Positions 1 to 8,474 of a DNA stretch of 21,682 nucleotides are shown one piece after another. This DNA is from Oceanococcus sp041624435 (GTDB lineage Bacteria > Pseudomonadota > Gammaproteobacteria > Nevskiales > Oceanococcaceae): positions 1 through 21,682 of the forward strand of contig JBFJVB010000041.1 in NCBI GenBank assembly GCA_041624435.1, read 5' to 3'. Below the pieces are notes generated by a model. It was given only the letters and a program-made list of their open reading frames with translations. It did not search any database and was not told the origin of the DNA. Within the stretch, counting starts at the first letter, position 1, and every line of letters starts with the position of its first letter. Position numbers and translations under genes: made by a program.

Positions 1-50
1 AGCACCGGCACGCTGACCAGCAGCACGAGGCGCGAAATCGATCGGAACAT
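1..50 (-). CDS. lptE: LPS-assembly lipoprotein LptE, 5' end only
   Basis: Only the first 16 codons or so are in the window. They read MFRSISRLVLLVSVPV, a basic start followed by a hydrophobic run, as expected for a lipoprotein signal peptide; the lipobox cysteine would lie beyond the edge. The ATG sits 3 nt after the leuS stop, with a GGTGGG stretch in the end of leuS as a possible ribosome-binding site. The name rests mainly on position: lptE (rlpB) directly follows leuS in most gammaproteobacteria, where it is the outer-membrane partner of LptD in lipopolysaccharide insertion. The visible residues alone show only an exported protein. Confidence 0.6.
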   Translation of the reverse strand, partial: MFRSISRLVLLVSVPV

Positions 51-53
51 GTT

Positions 54-2633
54 TTAGCCCACCACCAGATTCACCAGTTTGCCCGGCACATAAATCTCCT
101 TGCGCAGCGTTTTGTCCTGCAGATGACGCAACACGTTTTCATCCGCCCTGGCTGCCTGCAGGATCTCCTCCTTGCTGGCATCCGGACTCACGCTCAAGCG
201 TCCGCGCAGCTTGCCATTGACCTGCACCACCAGCTCGAGCGTATCACTGACCAGCGCAGCCGGGTCCGCCTGAGGCCAGACCGAATCGATGACCGCCTCG
301 GCATGCCCCAGGGCCTGCCACAGCTCTGCGCAGATATGCGGCGCAATCGGCGCCAGGACCTGCACCGCGGCATCCAGCGCTTCCTGGCGGACGGCCCGGC
401 CCTGTTCACTGGCATCGTCGAAACGCGCAATCGAGTTCAGCAGTTCCATGACCGCCGCGATGGCGGTATTGAAAGTGGCGCGACGACCCAGGTCATCGCC
501 TGCCTTGCGCAGCGTTTCGTGGGTCTTGGCCCGCAAGGTTTTCTGCGCGGCGTCCAAGGCGTCGGGCTGCAGCGCCGGCGCCGCGGCGCCCTGCACATGC
601 AGGTAAACCTGACGCCACAGGCGCTTGAGAAAACGATAAGCCCCTTCGACGCCGGTATCCGACCATTCCAGGGATTGATCTGGTGGTGCGGCAAACATCA
701 TGAACAGGCGCACCGTGTCGGCGCCATAACGTTCGATCATCAACTGCGGATCGATACCGTTGTTCTTGGACTTGGACATCTTGTTCATGCCGTCGTATTC
801 GACGGTCGAACCATCGCTTTTCAGCACCCCGGCCACCACCCGGCCGCTGGCATCACGCTGGGGCTCCACGTCTACCGGTGAAATCCACTGCTGACCGCCC
901 TTGTCGTCGCGCTGGAAATAGCAATCGGCCAGCACCATGCCCTGGGTCAGCAGGCGGGTGAATGGCTCGTCCGAGTCCAGCAGGCCTTCATCGCGCATCA
1001 GCTTGTGAAAGAAGCGCGCATACAGCAGATGCAGGATGGCGTGTTCGACCCCGCCGACATACTGATCCACGGGCGCCCAGTAATTGGCCCGTTCATCCAG
1101 CATCGCCGCGCCGCTGTCCGGGCAGGCAAAGCGGGCGTAATACCAGGAGGATTCGAAGAAGGTATCGAAAGTATCCGTTTCCCGCCGCGCGGCTTGCCCA
1201 CATTGCGGACAGGGCACCTTGATCCAGTCCTGCATCGCGGCCAGCGGTGAGGCGCCGCCGCTGACGGTGACCTCCTCGGGCAAAGCCACGGGCAGCTGCT
1301 CGTCGGGGACGGGCAGATCGCCGCACTGCTCGCAGTAGATCACCGGAATCGGACAGCCCCAGTAACGCTGCCGCGAAACCCCCCAGTCACGCAGACGGTA
1401 GTTGATCTGCTTTTCTGCCCGCGCGCCCAGATGTGCTTGCAAGGCCACGAAGGCGCCGGAAAAATCCAGTCCATCAAACAGCCCGGAATTGATCAGGATG
1501 CCGCGCTCGGTGAAGGCAGCCTCGTCCAGATCCGGGACGCTGGACCCGTCGGCGGAGATCACCGGCTTGATCGGCAGCCCGTAAGCCTGGGCGAACTCCC
1601 AGTCACGCTGATCGTGCGCCGGCACACTCATGACCGCCCCGGTGCCGTAACTCATCAAGACAAAGTTGGCGACCCACACCGGAATAGGCTTTCCGCTGAT
1701 CGGATGGATGGCATTGATGCCCAGAGCAATGCCCTTTTTCTGCTGGGTTTCCAGATCCGCAGCGGCCGTACCCTGTTGCTGGCATTGGGCGATGAATTCG
1801 GCCACCGCCGGATTGTCCTGCGCGGCCTGAACCGCCAGCGGGTGCGCTGCCGCCACAGCCAGATACGTCACCCCCATCAAGGTGTCAGGCCGGGTCGTGA
1901 ACACACGCAGGGGCTTGGCGCTCGGCACCGAAAACTCGATCTGCAAGCCCTCGGAGCGACCGATCCAGTTGCGCTGCATGGTCTTGACCGCTTCGGGCCA
2001 CCCCTCCAGCGTATCCAGATTGTCCAGCAGCTCCTGGGCATAGTCGGTGATCTTCAGGAACCATTGGGGGATCTCGCGCTGTTCGACCAGGGCGCCCGAG
2101 CGCCAGCCCCGCCCGTCGATGACCTGTTCATTGGCCAGCACGGTGTGATCGACCGGGTCCCAGTTGACCACCGAGTTCTTGCGGTAGACCAGTCCCTTGC
2201 GCAACAGACGGGTAAACAGCCATTGCTCCCAGCGATAGTAATCCGGATCGCAGGTGGCCACTTCCCGCGACCAGTCGTAGGCAAAACCCAGCCTTTTGAG
2301 CTGTTTGCGCATGTAATCGATGTTGTCGCGGGTCCAGGCGGCCGGTGGCACCTGGTGCTTGATCGCCGCATTTTCCGCGGGCAGGCCGAAGGCATCCCAG
2401 CCAATCGGCTGTAGTACGTTTTTCCCGCACATGCGCTGATACCGGGCCAGCACATCACCGATCGTGTAGTTGCGCACATGCCCCATGTGCAGCCGCCCGG
2501 AGGGGTAGGGAAACATGCTCAGACAGTAATACTTGTCGCGGCTGGCGTCCTCAGTCACCTGAAACACCTGCGCATCTTCCCAGTGGCTTTGCAGCCGCTC
2601 CTCGATGCCCTGGGGGTCGTAATGTTCCTGCAC
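54..2633 (-). CDS. leuS: Leucyl-tRNA synthetase
   Basis: Charges tRNA-Leu with leucine in the cytoplasm (class I aminoacyl-tRNA synthetase). The 859-residue product matches the usual bacterial length of about 860. The class I signatures are present: PYPSGRLHMGH at residues 42-52 and KMSKS near residue 618. The CP1 editing domain carries TTRPDT near residue 246 and the GTGAVM(S)VPAHDQRD block near residue 335, so post-transfer editing of mischarged tRNA should work. The C-terminal domain ends in VNGKLRG and a short tail. The start is GTG at 2633, giving MQEHYDP, which aligns with the MQEQY start of the E. coli enzyme. It lies 6 nt after the lnt stop and just ahead of lptE, so all three are probably on one transcript. 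Confidence 0.98.
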   Translation of the reverse strand: MQEHYDPQGIEERLQSHWEDAQVFQVTEDASRDKYYCLSMFPYPSGRLHMGHVRNYTIGDVLARYQRMCGKNVLQPIGWDAFGLPAENAAIKHQVPPAAWTRDNIDYMRKQLKRLGFAYDWSREVATCDPDYYRWEQWLFTRLLRKGLVYRKNSVVNWDPVDHTVLANEQVIDGRGWRSGALVEQREIPQWFLKITDYAQELLDNLDTLEGWPEAVKTMQRNWIGRSEGLQIEFSVPSAKPLRVFTTRPDTLMGVTYLAVAAAHPLAVQAAQDNPAVAEFIAQCQQQGTAAADLETQQKKGIALGINAIHPISGKPIPVWVANFVLMSYGTGAVMSVPAHDQRDWEFAQAYGLPIKPVISADGSSVPDLDEAAFTERGILINSGLFDGLDFSGAFVALQAHLGARAEKQINYRLRDWGVSRQRYWGCPIPVIYCEQCGDLPVPDEQLPVALPEEVTVSGGASPLAAMQDWIKVPCPQCGQAARRETDTFDTFFESSWYYARFACPDSGAAMLDERANYWAPVDQYVGGVEHAILHLLYARFFHKLMRDEGLLDSDEPFTRLLTQGMVLADCYFQRDDKGGQQWISPVDVEPQRDASGRVVAGVLKSDGSTVEYDGMNKMSKSKNNGIDPQLMIERYGADTVRLFMMFAAPPDQSLEWSDTGVEGAYRFLKRLWRQVYLHVQGAAAPALQPDALDAAQKTLRAKTHETLRKAGDDLGRRATFNTAIAAVMELLNSIARFDDASEQGRAVRQEALDAAVQVLAPIAPHICAELWQALGHAEAVIDSVWPQADPAALVSDTLELVVQVNGKLRGRLSVSPDASKEEILQAARADENVLRHLQDKTLRKEIYVPGKLVNLVVG

Positions 2634-2639
2634 GATGAT

Positions 2640-4139
2640 CTAGTCTTGGGAAAAAGCCGGATATGGTAGCAGCCCGCGCCGCCAGAGCAGGCCAAGCAGC
2701 AGAACAACCACCACAAAGCCATGTAATGGCGCGCGTCCCCAACGTTGATACGGTGTCAATCCAACACGGGGAAGGACCTCGGCCCGCAGGATGCCCCGCT
2801 GCCCCCAGTCGAGCTGCTGCTGAATCTGCCCATCCGGCCCGATCACCGCGGAAATACCGGTATTGGCGACACGCAGCAGGCTGCGCCCCGACTCGGCGGC
2901 CCGCAGCCTGGCGATCTGCAAGTGCTGCTCGGGCGCTCCCGAGCCGGCGAACCAGGCATCGTTGGTGACATTGACCAGCAGACCGCTGTGCATCGCGGTT
3001 TCCCGCACTTCCAGGGGAAACACATCTTCGAAGCAGATCGACAAGGAAACCTGTTGCCCTTTCACGCTCAAGGTAGGCTGGCCGGACAAGCCCGTGGCGA
3101 TAGCCGGAAACGGCAGATTGAGCACGTCAAACAGGGGCCGCACCCAGTCCGGGGCCGGGATGTATTCGCCAAATGGCACCAGATGGCGTTTCACATAGCG
3201 CCCCGAATCAAGCCCCAGGGCATAGACCGTGTTGTAGTACTTGCCCCCGTCACCGGTCAGAACCCCGCCAAACACGGTGCCTTGCTGGGCCTTGGCCTGC
3301 TCATCGATGACCTCGAAAAACCACTGCGCAGCGGACCAGGGCAAGGGAATGGCCACTTCCGGCCAGATCACCAGGTCGGCGGGCCAGGCCTGCTCGGTCA
3401 TCTCCTGATAAAGCGCGATGGTGGGGCCGCGATTCTCCGGCCGCCATTTTTGATCCTGGGTCACATTGCCCTGAATCAGCGCGACCCGCAGCGGCTGCGC
3501 GGCAGCCTGAGTCCAGGCTCCCGGCGCCGGCAAGCGACCAAGCCCCGCCAGCAGCATGACCACGGCCAGCACGACCGGCCAGCGCCGCTGGCCCGTCAGT
3601 AGCGCGACCAGGGCTCCGGCCAACAGAGCCAGAAGCACCGAAACACCGTGCACCCCGACGACCGCGGACAGATTCAGCCCCCGGGGAATGGCGGTGGCGA
3701 CATAGCCCAGACTGAACCAGGGAAATCCACCAAAAATCAGATCGCGCGCAAACTCGCCGAGCAGCCAGCACGCGGGCCACAGCAGCAGCAGGGCCACCGG
3801 ACCGGGGTGCGCGGTGAAGGTATTGAGCAGCAGCGCGGCCAGGGCGGGAAACAGCGCCAGGTAGGCCGCCAGGCACAGCAGCAACCCCAGTGCAACCGGC
3901 AGCGGTCCGCCGCCAAATACATGGGTGCTGATCACGACCCACCAGACCCCGCTGAGAAAATGACTGAAGCCGAAACACCAGCCCAGCAGTGCAGCGCGGC
4001 GCGGCGGCAGGCCCCGCAGGCCGACCAGCAGCAGGGCCGGTCCGAGAATGACCCCTGGCCAGAAGCCGAACGGCGGAAACGCCAGCGTCGTCAGCAACCC
4101 GGCCAGCAAGGCCAGGATCAGTCTCCCGCGGTCAAGCAC
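2640..4139 (-). CDS. lnt: Apolipoprotein N-acyltransferase
   Basis: Inner-membrane enzyme that adds the third acyl chain to the N-terminal cysteine of lipoproteins, needed for Lol-dependent sorting to the outer membrane. The 499-residue product has a hydrophobic N-terminal half (about 1-205) with several membrane segments, then a periplasmic nitrilase-type domain. The Glu-Lys-Cys triad is recognisable: Glu in WPEVAIP, Lys in KRHLVPFGEYIP, Cys in SICFEDVF. A last membrane helix (FVVVVLLLGLLW) lies near the C-terminus. The start is GTG at 4139; its G is the last base of the corC TAG stop, so translation is probably coupled to corC. The corC-lnt pair is a common gammaproteobacterial arrangement. 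Confidence 0.97.
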   Translation of the reverse strand: MLDRGRLILALLAGLLTTLAFPPFGFWPGVILGPALLLVGLRGLPPRRAALLGWCFGFSHFLSGVWWVVISTHVFGGGPLPVALGLLLCLAAYLALFPALAALLLNTFTAHPGPVALLLLWPACWLLGEFARDLIFGGFPWFSLGYVATAIPRGLNLSAVVGVHGVSVLLALLAGALVALLTGQRRWPVVLAVVMLLAGLGRLPAPGAWTQAAAQPLRVALIQGNVTQDQKWRPENRGPTIALYQEMTEQAWPADLVIWPEVAIPLPWSAAQWFFEVIDEQAKAQQGTVFGGVLTGDGGKYYNTVYALGLDSGRYVKRHLVPFGEYIPAPDWVRPLFDVLNLPFPAIATGLSGQPTLSVKGQQVSLSICFEDVFPLEVRETAMHSGLLVNVTNDAWFAGSGAPEQHLQIARLRAAESGRSLLRVANTGISAVIGPDGQIQQQLDWGQRGILRAEVLPRVGLTPYQRWGRAPLHGFVVVVLLLGLLWRRGLLPYPAFSQD

Positions 4140-5008
4140 TAATCACTGCTGGCGGGGTTCTGATCCGACACCGTGACACGCAACATATGCAGTCGCCGGC
4201 TATCGGCCCGTGCCACCTGAAATTCGAACTCGCCCAGGGCAATGGTTTCACCGCGTTTGGGCAAATGGCCGAAATGGTGCGTGACCAGCCCCCCCAGCGT
4301 ATCGAAATCTCGATCGGGAAAGCTGGCACCGAAAAACGCATTGAACTCCTCTATCGAGGTCAGGCCCTTGACCAGGTAGCGCTGGTTGTCCTGACGCAGG
4401 ATCGAGGCGCCTTCGCTTTCGTCGTATTCGTCATCGATGTCCCCGACAATAGTCTCCAGCACGTCCTCGATCGTGACCAGGCCGGAGATGCCGCCGTATT
4501 CATCCACGACCAGAGCCATGTGATTACGGCCGCTGCGGAATTCCTTGAGCAGCACATTCAGGCGTTTGGCTTCCGGCACGAAGACCGGCGCCCGCAGACA
4601 GCTGCGGATGTGGAACTCGCTGGAATCCAGATCATTGCTGGCGTACTTGAGCAGATCTTTGGCCAGCAGGATGCCCAGGACTTCGTCGCGGTTTTCACCG
4701 ATGACCGGGAAACGCGAGTGACCAGATTCGACCACCACCCGCAACACATCCTGAATCGGCATGTCGTGCTCCACCACGACCATTTGCGAGCGCGGCACCA
4801 TCACGTGCTCGACCGGCGTATCCGCGGCCTCCAGCACGCCATGGATCATCAGCAATGCGTCGGCATCCATCAGTTCGAACTGACGCGCCTCACGCAAGAT
4901 GGAGGAAAGTTCTTCTCGGTTGCGGGGCGCTCCGGCCAGACTGCGGCCAATCCGCCGCACCCAGGAATCAGGTTGCCCCTCGGTACTCGAGGAATTGTCG
5001 TCAGACAT
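4139..5008 (-). CDS. corC: CorC/YbeX family CBS-domain protein
   Basis: Cytoplasmic CBS-pair protein linked in enterobacteria to magnesium and cobalt efflux; the biochemical role is not settled. The 289-residue product has a leader ending in NREELSSILREARQFELMDADALLMI, then two CBS modules (about 65-125 and 130-190) including VPRSQMVVVEHDMPIQDVL and VDEYGGISGLVTIEDVLE. The C-terminal CorC/HlyC transporter-associated domain runs from about 205 to 285 (DFDTLGGLVTHHFGHLPKRGE). It has no membrane segment, as expected for the short CorC form without a DUF21 region. The ATG at 5008 overlaps the ybeY stop in a TGATG arrangement, and the gene ends on the lnt start. Confidence 0.95.
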   Translation of the reverse strand: MSDDNSSSTEGQPDSWVRRIGRSLAGAPRNREELSSILREARQFELMDADALLMIHGVLEAADTPVEHVMVPRSQMVVVEHDMPIQDVLRVVVESGHSRFPVIGENRDEVLGILLAKDLLKYASNDLDSSEFHIRSCLRAPVFVPEAKRLNVLLKEFRSGRNHMALVVDEYGGISGLVTIEDVLETIVGDIDDEYDESEGASILRQDNQRYLVKGLTSIEEFNAFFGASFPDRDFDTLGGLVTHHFGHLPKRGETIALGEFEFQVARADSRRLHMLRVTVSDQNPASSD

Positions 5009-5487
5009 CAGTGTGTTTCTTTCTCTTCGTAGGGATCGGGAAATTGAAACTCAGCAAGCAATTGGCGTTCCAGGTTTTCCATGAGCTGGGCGTCCCGCTC
5101 GTTGACATGGTCGTAGCCCTGCAGATGCAGACAACCGTGCACCACCATGTGTGCCCAATGCGCCTGAGGGCTCTTGCCCTGAGCCTGCGCCTCGGCGTTA
5201 ACCACTTCGGCGCAGATCACCAGGTCACCCAGCGGCGCCACCGCAACCAGTTCCGCAATGGCATCGGGCAACCGTGCCGCCGGAAAGGACAGCACGTTGG
5301 TCGGCGCATCCTTGTGCCGATATTGGGCGTTCAGCGCGCGCGACTCCGGCGCATCCACCAGGCGCAAGACCAGATCGCCACAAGCCCCGGTTGTCGCCAG
5401 AGCGTGACGCGCCCAGCGGCACAGCAGCGCGTCATCCGGAGCATCCGCCCCGCTGAGTCGCTGAATCTCAATCTCGCCTTCATTCAT
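5008..5487 (-). CDS. ybeY: Endoribonuclease YbeY
   Basis: Metal-dependent endoribonuclease family (UPF0054) involved in 16S rRNA 3'-end maturation and 70S quality control. The 159-residue product contains the defining zinc motif HGCLHLQGYDH; the ligands are His117, His121 and His127. The upstream core block RHKDAPTNVLSFPA is also typical. Length and motif spacing fit the E. coli protein (155 residues). The ATG at 5487 overlaps the phoH stop (ATGA), and the gene ends in a TGATG overlap with corC, indicating tight translational coupling. phoH-ybeY is one of the most conserved pairs of this neighbourhood. Confidence 0.97.
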   Translation of the reverse strand: MNEGEIEIQRLSGADAPDDALLCRWARHALATTGACGDLVLRLVDAPESRALNAQYRHKDAPTNVLSFPAARLPDAIAELVAVAPLGDLVICAEVVNAEAQAQGKSPQAHWAHMVVHGCLHLQGYDHVNERDAQLMENLERQLLAEFQFPDPYEEKETH

Positions 5488-6449
5488 TCGATATCGGCGG
5501 CATCGCCCTTGCGGCGACTCTCACGCACCTCGTAGGCATCGACAATGCGCTGCACCAGAGGATGCCGCACGACATCCGTCGAGCGGAACCAGGTGAAGCC
5601 AATGCCCTCGACCTGGCCCAGCACATCACAGGCATGTTTGAGCCCGGAGTGACCGGGCTGCGGCAGATCGATCTGGGTGATATCCCCGGTGACCACGGCC
5701 GTCGAGCCAAACCCCAGCCGGGTCAAAAACATTTTCATCTGGATGACCGTCGCATTTTGCGCCTCGTCCATGATGATAAAGGACTCGTTCAGGGTGCGCC
5801 CGCGCATGTAGGCCAAAGGCGCCACTTCAATCACATTGCGCTCCACCAGCTTGGCCACCCGCTCAAAGCCCAGCATCTCGTACAGGGCGTCATACAGCGG
5901 CCGCAGATAGGGGTCGATTTTTTGCGCCAGATCGCCGGGCAGAAAACCCAGCCGTTCCCCCGCCTCCACCGCTGGCCGCACCAGGATAATCCGCCGCACC
6001 AGATCGCGTTCCAGGGCCTCGACCGCCGCCGCTACCGCCAGATAGGTTTTACCCGTACCGGCCGGACCGATGCCGAACACCAGATCATGCCGCAGGATAC
6101 TGTCCAGATAGTGCCGCTGACTGGGATTGCGCGGACGCACAACGCCCTTGCGGGTGCGAATCCGCCGGTCTTCGTCATCGGCCTGTGGCGCGGCTTCCCG
6201 GCTCGCCAGATGAACATCCTCCGGCTCCACCGTCTGAGTGCGGGTGCTCTTGTACAAGCGCTGCAAGGTCGTGGCCGCCAGTTCAACCGCATCATTGCTT
6301 CCGATCAGCTGGAATTCATGACCGCGATTGCGGATTTCCACCGACAGGTCTTTTTCCAGCTGGCGCAAATGACCATCGAAAGGACCGCACAGCTTGGACA
6401 GGCGCAATTGTGACTCCGGCGCCAGATGGAGATTCTTGGTGGTTTTCAC
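5484..6449 (-). CDS. phoH: PhoH-like ATPase (YbeZ)
   Basis: Cytoplasmic P-loop ATPase of the PhoH/YbeZ family, thought to act with YbeY in RNA metabolism. With the start chosen here it has 321 residues. Walker A is GPAGTGKT near residues 125-132 and Walker B is IIMDEAQNAT; the family blocks RPAVEAGERLGFLPGDL and APLAYMRGRTLN are intact. The frame stays open upstream to 6545, but that would overlap miaB by 89 nt and add residues with no family resemblance. The GTG at 6449 lies 7 nt after the miaB stop, and its product MKTTKNLHLAPESQLRLSKL aligns with the N-terminus of E. coli YbeZ. A GGAGG within the end of miaB may be the ribosome-binding site, though about 15 nt away. Confidence 0.94.
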   Translation of the reverse strand: MKTTKNLHLAPESQLRLSKLCGPFDGHLRQLEKDLSVEIRNRGHEFQLIGSNDAVELAATTLQRLYKSTRTQTVEPEDVHLASREAAPQADDEDRRIRTRKGVVRPRNPSQRHYLDSILRHDLVFGIGPAGTGKTYLAVAAAVEALERDLVRRIILVRPAVEAGERLGFLPGDLAQKIDPYLRPLYDALYEMLGFERVAKLVERNVIEVAPLAYMRGRTLNESFIIMDEAQNATVIQMKMFLTRLGFGSTAVVTGDITQIDLPQPGHSGLKHACDVLGQVEGIGFTWFRSTDVVRHPLVQRIVDAYEVRESRRKGDAADIE

Positions 6450-6456
6450 GGGTTGA

Positions 6457-7800
6457 TCAAACAGCCTCCGCGACGGCCGCAATCCGTTCGCCACGCAAGG
6501 AATTGGGCATCGCCTCGGTGACCCGGACTTCAACGAACTGGCCAATCAGTTCCGGTTCCCCGATGAAATTCACCCAGCGGTTGTTATCCGTCCGTCCGGC
6601 GACCTGCCCCGGGTCCTTGCGGGACAGCCGTTCCACCAGCACACGCTGGCGCGTGCCGACCATGGCCGCGGAAAACTCGACCCCGCGGGCGCGCACCCGG
6701 TCCTGCAGGATTTGCAGCCGGCGCTTCTTGGTTTCTAGCGCAACGCCATCCACCAGCTTGGCGGCCGGCGTCCCAGGCCGGGCGCTGTAAATGAAACTGA
6801 AGGCATGATCGAAATCGGCAAAGCCCACCAGTTCCATCGTCGCGGCAAAATCATCGTCCGTTTCCGTCGGGAAACCCACGATGATGTCGGTGGACAGGCT
6901 GATGTCCGGCCGCGCCGCCCGCAGGCGCTGGACCTTGGACAGATACTCCTCTGGGCTATGACCGCGCTTCATCATCATCAAGATCCGCTGCGATCCGGAC
7001 TGCACAGGCAGATGCAGATAGCTGGCCAGCTTGGGGACCTCGGCGTAGGCCTGAATCAGGCTGTCGGAAAATTCGGCGGGATGTGAGGTGGTAAACCGGA
7101 TCCGGCCGATATTCTCGAGCTGGGCGATGTAGCGGATCAGCAAGGCCAGATCGGCGCTGGTGCCATCGGCCATCTTCCCGGCGTAGGCGTTGACGTTCTG
7201 TCCCAGCAAGGTGATCTCGCGGACACCCTGCTCGGCCAGCGCGCTGACTTCCGCCAGCACGGCCTCAAAGGGACGACTGACCTCCTCACCACGGGTATAG
7301 GGCACCACACAGAAAGTGCAGTACTTGGAACACCCTTCCATGACGGACACGAACGCGGTGGGACCGTCCGCCTGCGGCGGTGGCAAGCGATCAAATTTTT
7401 CGATTTCCGGAAAACTGATATCGATGGCGGGCCGTCCCTGACTGGCGCGCTTTTCGATCAACTCCGGCAGGCGATGCAAGGTCTGGGGGCCGAAGACCAG
7501 ATCGACATAGGGCGCGCGCGACAAGATGGCATCGCCTTCCTGGCTGGCCACGCAACCACCCACGCCGATCAGCAAATCCGGATTGCTCAACTTGCGCTGC
7601 TTCCACCGTCCCAGCTCGGAGAACACCTTTTCCTGCGCCTTTTCACGAATGGAGCAGGTATTCAGCAACAGGATGTCCGCTTCTTCGGGATTCTGTGTGC
7701 GCTCGACCTGATGCGACTTTTCCAGCACGGCGGCCATCTTGCCGGAATCGTAATCATTCATCTGGCAACCGAAAGTCTTGATGTAAAGCTTTGCTCCCAC
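6457..7800 (-). CDS. miaB: tRNA-2-methylthio-N6-dimethylallyladenosine synthase
   Basis: Radical-SAM methylthiotransferase that converts i6A37 to ms2i6A37 in tRNAs reading UNN codons. The 447-residue product has the N-terminal UPF0004 domain with its three cluster cysteines (Cys12 in FGCQMN, Cys49 in NTCSIR, Cys83 in GGCVASQ). The radical-SAM motif CxxxCxxC has Cys157, Cys161 and Cys164 (CSKYCTFCVVPYTRG). A C-terminal TRAM domain covers roughly the last 65 residues. The start is GTG at 7800 (MGAKLYIKTFGCQMN), matching the MTKKLHIKTWGCQMN start of E. coli MiaB. It appears to be the first gene of the minus-strand run and has a good -10 element directly upstream. Confidence 0.97.
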   Translation of the reverse strand: MGAKLYIKTFGCQMNDYDSGKMAAVLEKSHQVERTQNPEEADILLLNTCSIREKAQEKVFSELGRWKQRKLSNPDLLIGVGGCVASQEGDAILSRAPYVDLVFGPQTLHRLPELIEKRASQGRPAIDISFPEIEKFDRLPPPQADGPTAFVSVMEGCSKYCTFCVVPYTRGEEVSRPFEAVLAEVSALAEQGVREITLLGQNVNAYAGKMADGTSADLALLIRYIAQLENIGRIRFTTSHPAEFSDSLIQAYAEVPKLASYLHLPVQSGSQRILMMMKRGHSPEEYLSKVQRLRAARPDISLSTDIIVGFPTETDDDFAATMELVGFADFDHAFSFIYSARPGTPAAKLVDGVALETKKRRLQILQDRVRARGVEFSAAMVGTRQRVLVERLSRKDPGQVAGRTDNNRWVNFIGEPELIGQFVEVRVTEAMPNSLRGERIAAVAEAV

Positions 7801-7829
7801 GTTTTAAATTCTTGGGCAAAAGGGCGGGA

Positions 7830-7858
7830 ATTATACGTGTTTATGCGCATCCAGCCCA
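7830..7858 (-). promoter_or_regulatory. Candidate promoter for miaB and the downstream run
   Basis: On the minus strand a perfect TATAAT (7835 down to 7830) lies 29 nt before the miaB GTG. With a 17-nt spacer the -35 would be TGGGCT (7858-7853), only 3 of 6 matches to consensus. The gap between the phosphatase and miaB is just 67 nt, so a promoter here is plausible. A TGCGCAT stretch between the two elements adds no recognised signal. This is a consensus match by eye only. Confidence 0.45.
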
Positions 7859-7867
7859 GGGCTGGTC
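7853..7867 (-). other. Short GC-rich inverted repeat after the phosphatase gene
   Basis: Plus-strand CAGCCCAGGGCTG (7854-7866, imperfect at its ends) starts directly after the phosphatase stop and reads on the minus strand as CCAGCCCTGGGCTGG. It could form a small hairpin at the end of the phosphatase transcript. It has no U-run after it, so it is a weak terminator candidate at best, and it overlaps the proposed -35 of miaB. Confidence 0.25.
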
Positions 7868-8305
7868 TCAGCCGATGCGCTCCAGCCAACTGTCAGCGCA
7901 GCGCTCAAGCAACGCATAACAGGCTTCAAAGGCGGCCAGACCCTGACGATAGGGATCCGCAACCTCATCCTCCGGCTGCCACTTGCTCATCTGATGAACC
8001 CGACCACGGGCCGTCGGATGGCGCTGGTTGATCCAGTTTTCATGGCTTTTGTCCATCACCAGAATCAGATCGAACGAATTACACAGCGTCAGGTTCAACT
8101 GCCTCGCATGGTGGGCGCGCATATCGATGCCAGCCGCGTCCATGACCTTGATGGCGTGCTCGTCTGCCGGATAGCCGATCAGGGCCCCGACTCCGGCCGA
8201 GGCCACGGTAGCCTCCGGGCGCTGCCACCGCGCGCGCAACAGATACTCCGCCATCGGACTGCGGCAGATGTTGCCGGTACAAACCACTAAAACAGAAGAA
8301 AACAT
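7868..8305 (-). CDS. Low-molecular-weight protein tyrosine phosphatase
   Basis: Cytoplasmic phosphatase of the LMW-PTP family (Wzb/Etp/YwlE type), removing phosphate from tyrosine or arginine residues of partner proteins. The P-loop is CTGNICRS, with nucleophile Cys9 and Arg15 (C-X5-R) and Ser16. The general acid is Asp117 in DPYRQG. The frame is open upstream to 8725, but the ATG at 8305 places MFSSVLVVCTGNICRS at the usual family start and gives 145 residues, close to Wzb (147). The upstream extension would run into the divergent gene. No bacterial tyrosine kinase or exopolysaccharide gene is next to it here, so its partner is unknown. It lies upstream of miaB on the same strand and divergent from the c-di-GMP-like gene. 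Confidence 0.95.
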   Translation of the reverse strand: MFSSVLVVCTGNICRSPMAEYLLRARWQRPEATVASAGVGALIGYPADEHAIKVMDAAGIDMRAHHARQLNLTLCNSFDLILVMDKSHENWINQRHPTARGRVHQMSKWQPEDEVADPYRQGLAAFEACYALLERCADSWLERIG

Positions 8306-8474
8306 GGCGTGAAGGTCTTTCTTTTCGAATGAATCTGCGACAAATCTTGCGGACCTGCCATTGTGACGCAAAAATTTTGCATAATTGACACTAAGCTTCT
8401 TGTCAGGTGAACTGCCAAGAATCACTAATGCCCTCAGCAGGCTCAACAGCATCTTGCCCTTGGCGGGAGCCGGA
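8306..8474. promoter_or_regulatory. Divergent intergenic region with a perfect 13-bp palindrome
   Basis: This 169-bp spacer separates the divergent phosphatase and PAS/GGDEF/EAL-like genes and is visibly richer in A+T than its surroundings. It contains the perfect inverted repeat GCAAAAATTTTGC (8368-8380), immediately followed on the plus strand by CATAAT (8380-8385), a possible -10. On the minus strand CTGACA followed by 17 nt and TATGCA is a weak promoter match. The palindrome could be an operator for one or both genes, but no known regulator motif is recognised. Confidence 0.35.
8465..8469 (+). promoter_or_regulatory. Shine-Dalgarno that fixes the start of the PAS/EAL-like gene
   Basis: GGGAG lies 5 nt before the ATG at 8475. 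The longer open frame begins at a TTG at 8385 with no such sequence, so the ATG at 8475 is preferred. Confidence 0.55.

Noticed and set aside
1431..2414. Long plus-strand open frame (327 codons) opposite leuS
   Set aside because: It is a shadow of leuS: leuS is a full-length, motif-complete gene in the opposite strand and the plus-strand product has no recognisable domain.
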